This document shows, piece by piece, positions 15,694 to 24,130 of a stretch of 64,000 nt of DNA. The notes under the pieces are model-generated. The model ran no database searches. It had not been told where the DNA came from and worked only from the letters and a program-made list of their open reading frames with translations. A program made the position numbers and the translations under genes. Source of the DNA: Orrella dioscoreae (GTDB lineage Bacteria; Pseudomonadota; Gammaproteobacteria; Burkholderiales; Burkholderiaceae_B); contig NZ_LT907988.1 of assembly GCF_900089455.2 (NCBI RefSeq), positions 1,984,001 to 2,048,000 on the forward strand, in the 5' to 3' direction. Positions within the stretch are counted from its first letter, which is position 1. Every line of letters begins with the position of its first letter.

Positions 15694-15861
15694 TCAATGC
15701 AGCGTCTCCCCGTCGTACGTCTCTCGGCGCACGGGCTCCCGCTCGTCGTACTCGACGCAGAGGCGGTGGAACACATCGCGGATCAGCGCTTCGCTGGCAT
15801 CCAGGGAAGCGCGAAAGGCGATCTCTCTCGCCTCGGTCAGAAGTTTTTCAGTCGTCGTCAC
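15694..15861 (-). CDS. Candidate GTG-start 55-aa protein antisense between early genes
   Basis: On the minus strand, GAGG sits 6 nt before a GTG opening 55 codons (VTTTEKLLTEAREIAFRASL, DASEALIRDVFHRLCVEYDE, ending GETLH). Composition is soluble, acidic and helical, and third positions are about 78% G/C. The opposite frame (15682-15951) is less protein-like. It lies between two rightward genes, so it would need its own minus-strand promoter. TTGACA (15888-15893) is upstream but lacks a good -10. Confidence 0.45.
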   Translation of the reverse strand: MTTTEKLLTEAREIAFRASLDASEALIRDVFHRLCVEYDEREPVRRETYDGETLH

Positions 15862-15900
15862 TGCGAACCTCGTTGTGTTGAGGCTTCCAGTGTGTCAAAG

Positions 15901-15915
15901 GCCGCGTTCAGCGGC
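15901..15915 (+). promoter_or_regulatory. Hairpin before the cII-like gene
   Basis: GCCGC-GTTCA-GCGGC forms a 5-bp stem with a 5-nt loop 32 nt before the cII-like ATG. No T run follows, so it is not a strong terminator. A role as an attenuator in the position of lambda tR1 is possible but unproven. Confidence 0.3.
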
Positions 15916-15947
15916 ATTCACTTTCACTTGAATAGCGTTGAAGCAGC

Positions 15948-16265
15948 ATGAACGCAAACGTAATCCCTATCGCCACGGGCTCGCAGCCTCAAGGCGAGAC
16001 CCTCATCCGCAAGGCGCTGACCTCCATGACGAAAGCGCAGCGCGCCAAGGTCATGCAGGCCGCTGGCTGGAAGGATGAGTCGTCGATCAACCAGGTCCTG
16101 AACGGCAATGCCGGCGTGAAGCTTGAGCAGCTGGACGCGATCCTGGACGTGTTCGGCCTTGCACTCGTCGAGCAGTGGTACATGGACTACCTTGCCCGCG
16201 GCAACACCATCGGCGCGAACTGCTGTCGTGCCCGGCTTAGCCAGGGTACGTGCGGAGCGCACTGA
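15948..16265 (+). CDS. CII-like transcription activator
   Basis: A 105-aa protein starting MNANVIPIATGSQPQGETLI. A helix-turn-helix at residues ~27-70 (MTKAQRAKVMQAAGWKDESS, INQVLNGNAGVKLEQLDAIL) resembles the CII/XRE fold, and position, size and orientation match lambda cII. It probably takes part in the lysis-lysogeny decision, but family membership is inferred from the HTH and synteny. Confidence 0.65.
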   Translation: MNANVIPIATGSQPQGETLIRKALTSMTKAQRAKVMQAAGWKDESSINQVLNGNAGVKLEQLDAILDVFGLALVEQWYMDYLARGNTIGANCCRARLSQGTCGAH

Positions 16266-16266
16266 G

Positions 16267-16698
16267 ATGAACGCCATTTCCGGAACCCGGCGCGCCATGA
16301 AGGAAATGGCTGACGGAACGATCCGCGTGCAGGTGGACATCGACCCGACTTGTCGTGGCGCCTTCCTAACTCTGTTCCCAAACATCGACATGCCTGTGGC
16401 GCTGGCGCCGCTTGTCTCCAATTTTGAGCATGCAAAGGGCGTTGACGCTCATAAGCAGGCCGAAGTGAGCGACAAGCCAAAGGGTGGCGATCTCTCGCGC
16501 CTAGCGGCGCAGTTGTGCCAGAACCCAGATTTTCTCGCCTTCTTGCAGATGGACTCCGAGGCCGTGGCGGCGGACCACATCAGGGATTGTTGCGGCATAA
16601 CGTCCCGCTCGGAGCTGGATCACAACGCCATCGCCGCGCAGCAGTTTCATGAGGTGATCCGCAAGCCTTTCCTTGCATGGAAGGAGGGGAGGGCATGA
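16267..16698 (+). CDS. Phage early protein, unknown (143 aa)
   Basis: A 143-aa protein starting MNAISGTRRAMKEMADGTIR. The N-terminal half (GTIRVQVDIDPTCRGAFLTL, FPNIDMPVALAPL) is a beta-rich domain of a form seen in early proteins of related phages. The C-terminal half (DHIRDCCGITSRSELDHNAI, FHEVIRKPFLAWKEG) is helical and may bind other replication proteins. It starts 1 bp after the cII-like stop. Confidence 0.7.
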   Translation: MNAISGTRRAMKEMADGTIRVQVDIDPTCRGAFLTLFPNIDMPVALAPLVSNFEHAKGVDAHKQAEVSDKPKGGDLSRLAAQLCQNPDFLAFLQMDSEAVAADHIRDCCGITSRSELDHNAIAAQQFHEVIRKPFLAWKEGRA

Positions 16699-16865
16699 AA
16701 ACAGCTTTCCTGATCGCCTCTCTTGGGTTCCTGGTCCTGATTGTTTCTTGCCTGTTCTGGCAAATTGGTCGCAGCACCACCTACACCGGTTCTGGGGCCA
16801 CGCAAACATTCCTGGTGTTCCTTGCCTCATGGCTCTTGGGCTTTGGCGCCGGATGGTTGAAGTGA
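16695..16865 (+). CDS. Small two-helix membrane protein, unknown
   Basis: A 56-aa protein starting MKTAFLIASLGFLVLIVSCL, with a second hydrophobic segment near the end (FLVFLASWLLGFGAGWL). A strong AAGGAGGGGAGGG tract precedes it. The start overlaps the preceding stop and its TGA overlaps the next ATG (TGATG). Confidence 0.7.
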   Translation: MKTAFLIASLGFLVLIVSCLFWQIGRSTTYTGSGATQTFLVFLASWLLGFGAGWLK

Positions 16866-17320
16866 TGTGGAACTCCACCCTCCAGCGCAAGACGCCCATG
16901 CGCAGATCCAACCCTGACCGCCAGGAAGGCCTGGGGCACAAGGTTGAGGTCGTCATGGGCTTCTATCGACCCTTGGGTCACAAGCTGCCGGCGCGCCTGC
17001 GCAGCGAACAGCACCGCCGCAACGTGGCTGCGCTGGGCTGCCTGGTGACCGGTCAGCCGGCCCAGGCCTGCCATGTCAATTTCGACAAGGGCGGCGCCAT
17101 GAAGGTCTGCGACAGCCTGTGCTTCCCGTTGAGCCCGGCATTGCACCGTGAACACGACCAAGGTGGTATCCCCAAGGCCGAGCGCCGCCGCCGCGAGTGG
17201 GAGTACGTCGACCAAACCCGCGCAATGCTCATGCAGCGCGGCCAGTGGTCGGCAGAGATCGAATTGCACTACCAGCGCGCCATCGAGCCTCTGCGCCGTC
17301 TGGTCAAAGGAGACGAGTGA
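16865..17320 (+). CDS. HNH-like/DUF968-type phage protein
   Basis: A 151-aa protein starting MWNSTLQRKTPMRRSNPDRQ. Residues 50-100 (ALGCLVTGQPAQACHVNFDK, then DSLCFPLSPALHREHDQGG) show the Cys/His spacing of small HNH folds, like DUF968/NinG-type recombination proteins of lambdoid phages. Nuclease activity is inferred. It is translationally coupled to both neighbours (TGATG on each side). Confidence 0.65.
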   Translation: MWNSTLQRKTPMRRSNPDRQEGLGHKVEVVMGFYRPLGHKLPARLRSEQHRRNVAALGCLVTGQPAQACHVNFDKGGAMKVCDSLCFPLSPALHREHDQGGIPKAERRRREWEYVDQTRAMLMQRGQWSAEIELHYQRAIEPLRRLVKGDE

Positions 17321-18165
17321 TGGCCGGCGACTGGATCAAGATGCGCGGCAACCTGTGGGATGACCCCAGGGTTGCCAGACTGGTGGACCTGACCGATAGC
17401 AGCGAAGCCGCCGTGATTGGTGGCCTGTACTGGTTATGGGCGACCGCAGACCAGCACACAGCTGACGGGCTGATGCCCGGCCTATCCACGCGACAGATCG
17501 ACCGCAAGACGGGGGTGAAGGGGTTGGGTCAGGCCTTGGTTGATATTGGCTGGCTGATCGACCACGAGGACGGCGTGCGCATCGTCAACTTTGAAGATCA
17601 CAACGGCGCCTCAGCCAAGAAACGCGCTCAGACAGCGAAACGCGTTGCCAATCACAGGATCGGTAACGCTGATGAAACGACGAAGGATGAATCGGGTAAC
17701 GCACCCAGCGTTACGGGTGCGTTAGCTAGAGAAAGAGAAGAGAAGAATAAAGAAGAACTACCCCCCAACCCCCCTTGCCAGGGGGGAGGAGAGTCCGAAC
17801 AGCCTCCGGCTGCCAAACCCAAGCGGGAACGCAAGGAGCGCCAGTCCCTGAAAACCTTTCTCGAACGTTGCAAGGCAGCGGGAGAGACGGCAGTCAGTGG
17901 CTACAAGCCCTTGCTGGAGTACGTGGACACGGTTGGCTTGCCCCAGGAATTCGTCCAGCTTGCCTGGGACGTTTTCAAGGCTGAACACCTGCCGAACGGC
18001 ACGAACGAGCGCCGGCTGCAATCCGACTGGCGCCGTCATTTCCTCAACTACGTCACGAAGGGCTACTACCGCCTGTGGTACGCGGATGCTGCGAACAACA
18101 GCTACGTGTTGACCACGCAAGGGGTACAGGCCCAGAGGGCGCATGCCCGCAAGGAGGCGGCATGA
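17320..18165 (+). CDS. Phage replication initiator / helicase-loader-like protein
   Basis: A 281-aa protein starting MAGDWIKMRGNLWDDPRVAR. The N-terminal ~115 residues form a winged-helix replisome-organiser-like domain. The middle (about 115-175) is a charged, low-complexity linker (REREEKNKEELPPNPP). The C-terminal domain (LKTFLERCKAAGETAVSGYK, SDWRRHFLNYVTKGYYRLWY) precedes the helicase gene with an ATGA overlap. This layout matches lambda O-type proteins that bind the origin and recruit DnaB. The linker DNA carries iteron-like repeats, a probable origin. Confidence 0.75.
   Translation: MAGDWIKMRGNLWDDPRVARLVDLTDSSEAAVIGGLYWLWATADQHTADGLMPGLSTRQIDRKTGVKGLGQALVDIGWLIDHEDGVRIVNFEDHNGASAKKRAQTAKRVANHRIGNADETTKDESGNAPSVTGALAREREEKNKEELPPNPPCQGGGESEQPPAAKPKRERKERQSLKTFLERCKAAGETAVSGYKPLLEYVDTVGLPQEFVQLAWDVFKAEHLPNGTNERRLQSDWRRHFLNYVTKGYYRLWYADAANNSYVLTTQGVQAQRAHARKEAA
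17662..17786 (+). other. Candidate prophage replication origin
   Basis: GGTAACGC occurs at 17662-17669 and 17695-17702, the inverse GCGTTAC at 17708-17714 and GCGTTAG at 17719-17725. A purine-rich AT-rising stretch (17726-17760) follows, then a CCCCCC-TTGCCA-GGGGGG inverted repeat (17769-17786). Iterons plus an unwinding-prone tract inside the initiator gene is the lambda ori plan. Function is inferred. Confidence 0.55.
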
Positions 18166-19505
18166 TTGCCAACCTGGACGCCGAGCAGGCCGTCATCGGC
18201 GCGCTGCTGCTGGACAACGGCGCTTTCGACCGAATGGGCCATCTGGAGGCGGAGCACTTCTTCCGAGCTGATCATCGCGCCATCTTCCGCGAGGTGTCGT
18301 CCTCGATTCTGAGGGGGCAGTCAGTCGATGTGCTGACCCTGATGGACCGCCTGGAAGGGACCGAAGCATCCGACCCGGTGTATCTGCACACCCTGGCGGC
18401 AAACACGCCCAGCGCGGCGAACATTGCCCGCTATGCCAGCATCGTCAAGGAGAAGGCCCAGCGCCGCGAACTGGCGCGCGCTTCTGCCGTGGCCGCCGAC
18501 CTAGCCGAGAACGACATGAGCCGGGATGCGGCCAGCCTGATCGACGGGCTGCAGGGGGAGCTGGAGCGCCTGGCAGAATCCCGTTCCCAGAACGAGCCGG
18601 TACGGGTGGACGATGACCTGATCCCGTACCTGACCGAGTTGGAGGAAAGGGCAGAGGGAAAGGTGGCGCTGGCCATCCCCACGGGATTCCCTGATCTGGA
18701 CAAGCGCCTCAATGGCGGGATTCGCCGCGGCGAGCTGATGGTAGTGGCTGCCCGCCCGAAGATGGGCAAATCGGCACTCGCATTCAACATCGCGCTGAAC
18801 GCGAGCGTCGACCATTCGGTGCTGATCCTGTCGATGGAAATGCCCCGCAAGCAGATCCATGACCGGAACGTGTCGGTTCTGACGAAGATCCCGCTCAGCA
18901 AGCTGTTGAACCCGAGCAAGTTCGATCAGTCCGACTGGACGGAACTCACATCCGCCGTAGAGCGACTCAGGAGCCGCAATCTCAGCCTGGATGACCAAGG
19001 AGGTCTGCGCCTCATGGATGTGCGAGCCAAGGCACGCCAGACGCGCCGCAAGCATGGTCTCGACTTGCTGGTGATCGACTACCTCCAACTGATGGAGGGG
19101 GAGGGCGACAACCGAAACGCTCAAATCGAGCAGATCACCCGTGGCCTGAAGGCGCTCGCCAAGGAAATGGGTATCGGAATTGTTCTGCTTTCGCAGCTGA
19201 ATCGAGACCTGGAGCGGCGCCCGAACAAGCGGCCTATGCCGGCCGATCTCCGGGACTCGGGCGCCATCGAGCAGGATTGCGACATCGCTCTTTTCCTCTA
19301 CCGGGACGAGGTATACAACCCCGACAGCCGGGACAAGGGCATCTGCGAGGTGAATGTGGGACTGATCCGCCAGGGAGAGCCAGGGGTAGTTGGTCTGGTC
19401 TACGAAGCCGAGCGGACTTGTTTCAAGAGCCTGGAAATGGGGAGACAGTTCAACCAACCCGAGGCGGAAGGCAAGCGCGTCCGCTACAGCGCATTGAGGG
19501 ACTGA
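18162..19505 (+). CDS. dnaB: DnaB-type replicative helicase
   Basis: A 447-aa hexameric 5'-3' helicase for phage replication. N-terminal domain at residues 1-130 (LDAEQAVIGALLLDNGAFDR), RecA-like domain with Walker A ARPKMGKS (197-204), Walker B LLVIDYLQLM (302-311), and the downstream DLRDSGAIEQDCDIALFLYR arginine-finger region. The starting ATG overlaps the initiator stop. Normal DnaB length. Presumably displaces or substitutes host DnaB at the phage origin. Confidence 0.95.
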   Translation: MIANLDAEQAVIGALLLDNGAFDRMGHLEAEHFFRADHRAIFREVSSSILRGQSVDVLTLMDRLEGTEASDPVYLHTLAANTPSAANIARYASIVKEKAQRRELARASAVAADLAENDMSRDAASLIDGLQGELERLAESRSQNEPVRVDDDLIPYLTELEERAEGKVALAIPTGFPDLDKRLNGGIRRGELMVVAARPKMGKSALAFNIALNASVDHSVLILSMEMPRKQIHDRNVSVLTKIPLSKLLNPSKFDQSDWTELTSAVERLRSRNLSLDDQGGLRLMDVRAKARQTRRKHGLDLLVIDYLQLMEGEGDNRNAQIEQITRGLKALAKEMGIGIVLLSQLNRDLERRPNKRPMPADLRDSGAIEQDCDIALFLYRDEVYNPDSRDKGICEVNVGLIRQGEPGVVGLVYEAERTCFKSLEMGRQFNQPEAEGKRVRYSALRD

Positions 19506-19507
19506 CC

Positions 19508-19894
19508 ATGAACCTCGACCGCCTCACCATCGAATTGCCCTGGCCGGACATGGGGCTCATGCCCAACCGGAAGAACGGTCGGCACTGGACCGCCACGCAC
19601 GGGAAGATGGCAGCCGCTAGGGACATGGCGGCGCTGGCTGCTCGCCAAGCACTGGGGCGAAACGCCATTCCGTCACAGGGCCGGATGAAGGTCACCCTGA
19701 CGTTCGTGGCACCGGACCGCCGCCGGCGCGACATCGACAACCTGCTGGCCTGCATGAAGTCGCAGATGGACGGGATCGCCATCGCCCTTGGGGTGGACGA
19801 CAGTCAGTTCCGCCCGATCACGCTGGATGACGGCCTGGATACCGCCCGGCGGGGATTCGTGCGGGTCGATATAACCGCTGCATCTGAGGTGTAA
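19508..19894 (+). CDS. rusA: RusA-family Holliday junction resolvase
   Basis: A 128-aa protein. RusA catalytic Asp cluster at D75, D77 and D88 (PDRRRRDIDNLLACMKSQMD) and the conserved N-terminal LPWPDMGLMPNRKNGRHWTA. Resolves branched phage DNA before packaging. It starts 2 bp after the helicase stop. Confidence 0.92.
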   Translation: MNLDRLTIELPWPDMGLMPNRKNGRHWTATHGKMAAARDMAALAARQALGRNAIPSQGRMKVTLTFVAPDRRRRDIDNLLACMKSQMDGIAIALGVDDSQFRPITLDDGLDTARRGFVRVDITAASEV

Positions 19895-19896
19895 CC

Positions 19897-20307
19897 ATGC
19901 GCCTCACGGACTTCGATTGGCCCGAAATCATCCTGGATCTACGCCGGTCCGGAATGGGCCAGCACGAGATCGCCAAGGCCATGGGCCAGGCGGTCGGAGA
20001 GTCCATGGTGCGCCAATACCTGGCCGGCGCCACTCCGGCACACTGGCGCGGAGAAATCCTGCTCAGCCTGTGGGAAGAGAAAACCGACAAGACTCGCCAG
20101 CAAGCCCCACGGCGTCCCGCCGAAATCCGCCGCGCTGCCGAGCGACGCCCACGCACAGCCCAATCCAACCTGATGCCGTCTGAACACCTGCCCGCAGTGG
20201 CCAGGGCCTACGGCATGACCGTCCCCAACCTGATCCAGATGCTGACCAAGCGCCAAACACAGCCCGCACGGGTATCCGAAACACTTTCCCTGCCGGGGTT
20301 TGAATGA
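19897..20307 (+). CDS. HTH phage protein, possible late regulator
   Basis: A 136-aa protein. N-terminal helix-turn-helix-like region (WPEIILDLRRSGMGQHEIAK, AMGQAVGESMVRQYLAGATP), a basic middle and a second helical segment (LPAVARAYGMTVPNLIQML). It lies exactly where lambdoid phages encode Q-type or other late regulators, between rusA and terminase, but no Q family motif is visible. ATGA overlap with terS. Confidence 0.6.
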   Translation: MRLTDFDWPEIILDLRRSGMGQHEIAKAMGQAVGESMVRQYLAGATPAHWRGEILLSLWEEKTDKTRQQAPRRPAEIRRAAERRPRTAQSNLMPSEHLPAVARAYGMTVPNLIQMLTKRQTQPARVSETLSLPGFE

Positions 20308-20786
20308 CCAAGACCGAAAAGCCAGCGAAGGCGCCGCGCGGTCGCGCCAGCACCTACCGAGAGGAAGTGGCTGACCAAATCGTCTGGAGACTCGCCGAAG
20401 GGGAAACCCTGCGTGACATCTGCCGATCCGAGGGCATGCCGGCGTGGCGAACAGTCTACGATTGGCTGGATGCCCACCCCGAGTTTGCCGCACGCTTCGC
20501 GCGCGCGCGTGACCTAGGCTGTGATGCCATCGCCGAACAGACGCTGGAGATCCTGGACGAGAAGCCGGAGCGGACGCTGACAGAGCAGGGCGACAAGATC
20601 GACCCGGGGTTTGTGCAGTGGCAGAAGAACCGGGCAGAGCAGCGTCTGAAATTGCTGGCGAAGTGGCATCCCAAGAAGTACGGCGACAAGCAGCAGATCG
20701 AGCATAGTGGCTCGCTGAGCATCGCCGACGCCCTGCGAGAGGCCAAACTGCGACGCCAGCAAGGGGAAGGCACCGATGCGGGCTGA
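20304..20786 (+). CDS. terS: Terminase small subunit
   Basis: A 160-aa protein starting MTKTEKPAKAPRGRASTYRE. N-terminal HTH (EEVADQIVWRLAEGETLRDI, MPAWRTVYDWLDAHPEF) for pac/cos recognition, central helices and the C-terminal NRAEQRLKLLAKWHPKKYGD motif typical of this family. It overlaps the large subunit by 11 bp. Confidence 0.9.
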   Translation: MTKTEKPAKAPRGRASTYREEVADQIVWRLAEGETLRDICRSEGMPAWRTVYDWLDAHPEFAARFARARDLGCDAIAEQTLEILDEKPERTLTEQGDKIDPGFVQWQKNRAEQRLKLLAKWHPKKYGDKQQIEHSGSLSIADALREAKLRRQQGEGTDAG

Positions 20787-22209
20787 AGACGTTACTGCGA
20801 TAGCCGAGTACGAGCACGACCCTCTGGGGTTCGCCCATGACATGTTCCCCTGGGGAGAGGGCGAGTTGGTGGAGCATACGGGGCCGCGGCAGTGGCAGGC
20901 TGACGTGCTGGACTCCATCGGCAGCCATCTGCGCGAACCGTCGACCAGGCACACGCCGCTCAGGGTGGCCGTGGCTTCGGGGCACGGGATTGGAAAGTCC
21001 GCCCTGGTGTCTCAGATCCTGAGTTGGGCCATGTCAACCTGCGACGACTGCCGTGTTGTGGTGACCGCCAACACCGAGACGCAGTTGCGAACCAAGACCT
21101 GGCCGGAAGTAGGGAAGTGGGCCAGGCTGGCCCGAAATCGTTCGTGGTGGTCGGTGCCAGCCATGTCCATGTACAGCGTGGAGCCGGGGCGGGAAAAGTC
21201 CTGGCGGGCGGACGCCACGCCATGGAGCGAGAACAACACAGAAGCGTTCGCGGGTCTGCACAACAAGGGCAAGCGGATCGTCCTGATCTTCGATGAGGCG
21301 TCAAGCATTGCCGATAAGGTTTGGGAAGTGGCCGAAGGCGCTTTGACCGACGAAGACACGGAGATCATTTGGCTGGCATTCGGCAACCCGACCCGCAACA
21401 CGGGCAGGTTCCGTGAGTGCTTCCGCAAATTCCGCCACCTATGGAAGACATTCCAGATCGACAGCCGCACGGTCGAAGGCACCAACAAAGCCTATCTGGA
21501 CGAGATGGTCCAGGCCCACGGGGAGGACAGCGATATCGTGCGCGTTCGGATTCGTGGCCAGTTCCCGGCCGCGTCGGCCAAGCAGTTCATTTCCACGGCT
21601 GATGTGGAGGCGGCTCAAGCCCGACACCTGCGCCCGGAGCAGTACAACTTCGCCCCTGTAATCCTGACCTGCGATCCAGCCTGGGAAGGGGACGACGAGC
21701 TGGTCATTGCCAAGCGGCAGGGGCTGCACTTCAAGGTTCTGCGCACCATAGCCAAGAACGACAACGATGTGGAAGTGGCTGCCATCCTGGCCGGACTGGA
21801 GGATCAGCACCAGGCCGACGCAGTGTTTATCGATGGCGGCTACGGCACTGGCATTCACTCAGCCGGCAAGACCATGGGCCGACGCCGTTGGCGAATCGTC
21901 TGGTTCTCTGGGGAGTCCGCTGACCCTGGCTGCCTGAACAAGCGTGCCGAAATGTGGAAGCTGACTCGCGACTGGCTGAAGGAGGGGGGCGCGCTGCCGC
22001 CGGATGACCAGGTGCTGGCCGATGACCTGATCGCGCCCGAGACCGTCGCGAGGCTGGACGGCAAGATCCAGATCGAGAGCAAGAAGGACATGAAGGCTCG
22101 CGGGCTGCCATCCCCAAACCGAGCGGACGCGCTGTGCCTGTCCTTTGCGTTTCCGGTTTCCACTGCGAAGGCCAGGGCTGGCCGACCAACTCGGGCAATC
22201 ATGGATTAG
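20776..22209 (+). CDS. terL: Terminase large subunit
   Basis: A 477-aa packaging motor. ATPase domain with Walker A SGHGIGKSA (68-76) and Walker B LIFDEASSI (170-178). RNase H-like nuclease domain with D300 (LTCDPAWEGDDE), D353 (FIDGGYG) and D451 (NRADALCLSF). Length is normal. It begins inside terS, so translation is coupled. It is followed by a 65-nt leader that resembles the one before the tailspike. Confidence 0.95.
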   Translation: MRAEDVTAIAEYEHDPLGFAHDMFPWGEGELVEHTGPRQWQADVLDSIGSHLREPSTRHTPLRVAVASGHGIGKSALVSQILSWAMSTCDDCRVVVTANTETQLRTKTWPEVGKWARLARNRSWWSVPAMSMYSVEPGREKSWRADATPWSENNTEAFAGLHNKGKRIVLIFDEASSIADKVWEVAEGALTDEDTEIIWLAFGNPTRNTGRFRECFRKFRHLWKTFQIDSRTVEGTNKAYLDEMVQAHGEDSDIVRVRIRGQFPAASAKQFISTADVEAAQARHLRPEQYNFAPVILTCDPAWEGDDELVIAKRQGLHFKVLRTIAKNDNDVEVAAILAGLEDQHQADAVFIDGGYGTGIHSAGKTMGRRRWRIVWFSGESADPGCLNKRAEMWKLTRDWLKEGGALPPDDQVLADDLIAPETVARLDGKIQIESKKDMKARGLPSPNRADALCLSFAFPVSTAKARAGRPTRAIMD

Positions 22210-22212
22210 AAA

Positions 22213-22274
22213 CGCAGTTCTCTGCGCGCACGCGCAAACAATCTAGCGGCAATCTGAATTTCCAGTGAGCCGCT
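22213..22274 (+). repeat. Leader repeat copy 1 (hairpin 62 nt before ATG)
   Basis: Hairpin CGCAG-TTCT-CTGCG at 22213-22226 followed by alternating CG, then TAGCGGCAAT. It matches 38653-38713: 20 of the first 23 bases are identical by eye, and the distance from hairpin to start codon is the same (62 versus 61 nt). Confidence 0.7.
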
Positions 22275-22484
22275 ATGACCTCCCTGATCTCCGGCCCGAA
22301 AACGCCGAAGCTGCCTGACCCGCCTGCCCCCGCCGCCCCGCCCAGCGCCACCGACGCGGCAGCGGCAGGCGACGCTGAAGCGGAGCGTTTGCGCCGTCGC
22401 CGCGGTGCGGCCAGCACGATTCTGGCCGGGGAAGCGACCGCAGCTCCTGGCTCCGTCGCCACGAAGACCCTGCTGGGATCCTGA
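22275..22484 (+). CDS. Small head-associated phage protein, unknown
   Basis: A 69-aa protein starting MTSLISGPKTPKLPDPPAPA: proline-rich N-terminus, then RLRRRRGAASTILAGEATAA and a KTLLGS end. This small protein precedes the portal gene in many podoviruses of this group. Its stop overlaps the portal ATG. Role unknown. Confidence 0.75.
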   Translation: MTSLISGPKTPKLPDPPAPAAPPSATDAAAAGDAEAERLRRRRGAASTILAGEATAAPGSVATKTLLGS

Positions 22485-24130
22485 TGCAGAACCAGGACGT
22501 CGATCTGGTGCGAGAGATCATGGCCGATTGGTCGGCCATGAAGGCGGCGCGCGAGTCGTTTCACGGGCAGTGGAACGAGGTGATCGAGCAGGTCCTGCCG
22601 CGCTATCGCAAATTCAACGAGGCCCGGACCAATCAGCCGGGCGAGAAGCGCACCAGCCAGATCTATGACGCGACGCCCATGCTGGCGCTGCGCCACTTTG
22701 CTGCGGCGGAAGATTCCTTGATCACGCCCCGGGTGCAGAAGTGGCACCGGCTTGCGGTGTCCGTGGAAGAGCTGAAGGATTCGCCGGCCATCCGTCAGTA
22801 CCTGGAGCAGGTCACCAATACCCTGTTCGCCCATCGATACCGTTGGCGCGCGAATTTCGCCGCCCAGATCGGCGAGGCGTATGTTAGCCACGGCGCTTTC
22901 GGGTCCGGCGGGATCATGATCGATGACGTCCTGGGCGAGGGCATTCGTTATCGGACGCTGAGCATGAGCCGCACCTGGTTCAGCGAAGACGCGTTCGGCA
23001 TGGTCGACAAATGCTGCCTTCAGTGGGGGCTCACCCTGCGCCAGGCGGCCCAACGTTTTGGGCGGGACGCGCTTACGCCGTCGATGCAGCTGGCGCTAGA
23101 AAAGAACCCCGAGACGGTCTATCAGTTCCTGCACGCCATCCGACCGCGCCGCGAACGTGATGACAGCCGGGTGGACAGCCGAAACATGCCGATTCAGTCA
23201 GTGTGGCTGTGCCTGGATGCCGGCAACCACGTCGTCCAGCACAGCGGTTATCGCACATTCCCGGCTGCCATCGGGCGCTTCTACGCCACGGACGACTCTC
23301 CCTATGGGTACTCGCCTGCCATGGACTCGCTGCCGGACGTGCGCATGCTGAACTCCATGGAGAAGACCAACATCAAGGCCGCGGAGAAAGCAGTCAACCC
23401 GCCGCTGATGCTTCCCGATGATGGCGCCCTGGAGGCGTTCGACCTGCGGGCAGGCGCCATGAACTACGGGATGATGACCGATGACGGCAGGCCGCTGGCG
23501 GCGCCGCTCAATCTGGGCACGAACGTCCCGCTCGGTATCGACTATGCCAATCAGAAGCGCGAGGCAGTGAATCTGGGCTTCTACGTGACGCTGTTCCAGA
23601 TCCTGGTGGACAACCACCAGATGACCGCGACCGAAGTGCTGCAGCGTGCCCAAGAAAAGGGCGTTCTGCTTGGCCCGACCATGGGCCGGGTTCAGTCTGA
23701 AATGCTCGGCTCGCTCATCACGCGCGAGATCGACATCCTTTCCCATGCCGGCGTCCTGCCGGAAATGCCGCCTGAACTGGTGGAGGCTGGCGGCGCGGTC
23801 GAGATCGAGTACGACAGTCCTCTGAACCAAGCAATGCGCGCGGAAGAGGGCGCCAACGTCTTGCGTTGGGCCGAAGCATCTGCGCCATTCATCCAGGCTG
23901 ATCCGCAGGCTGCCCGCGTCATGAACGCAGGCGCCATCGTGCGCGGCCTGGGAGACGTGTTCAGTGTCCCTCAGAAGTACATGCACACCGATGAAGAGGT
24001 GGCGGACATGGATGCTGCCGCAGCGCAGCAAGTCGAAACCGCTCAGATCCTCGAAGCCGCGCCGGTCGCCGCTGGTGCCGCCAAAGACCTCACGGCTGCT
24101 GCCGTCAACGCCACCAACGCCCGCATATGA
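22484..24130 (+). CDS. Portal (head-tail connector) protein
   Basis: A 548-aa protein starting MQNQDVDLVREIMADWSAMK. T7/BPP-1-like podovirus portal: SQIYDATPMLALRHFAAAED, a beta-rich wing, the MTATEVLQRAQEKGVLLGPT stem helix and a long C-terminal helical crown ending in an Ala-rich tail. Forms the dodecameric DNA entry ring at one capsid vertex. Confidence 0.92.
   Translation: MQNQDVDLVREIMADWSAMKAARESFHGQWNEVIEQVLPRYRKFNEARTNQPGEKRTSQIYDATPMLALRHFAAAEDSLITPRVQKWHRLAVSVEELKDSPAIRQYLEQVTNTLFAHRYRWRANFAAQIGEAYVSHGAFGSGGIMIDDVLGEGIRYRTLSMSRTWFSEDAFGMVDKCCLQWGLTLRQAAQRFGRDALTPSMQLALEKNPETVYQFLHAIRPRRERDDSRVDSRNMPIQSVWLCLDAGNHVVQHSGYRTFPAAIGRFYATDDSPYGYSPAMDSLPDVRMLNSMEKTNIKAAEKAVNPPLMLPDDGALEAFDLRAGAMNYGMMTDDGRPLAAPLNLGTNVPLGIDYANQKREAVNLGFYVTLFQILVDNHQMTATEVLQRAQEKGVLLGPTMGRVQSEMLGSLITREIDILSHAGVLPEMPPELVEAGGAVEIEYDSPLNQAMRAEEGANVLRWAEASAPFIQADPQAARVMNAGAIVRGLGDVFSVPQKYMHTDEEVADMDAAAAQQVETAQILEAAPVAAGAAKDLTAAAVNATNARI

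Noticed and set aside
15682-15951. 89-codon rightward frame between early genes
   Set aside because: Start lies in the preceding stop region without a ribosome-binding site; the opposite strand has the better 55-codon candidate.
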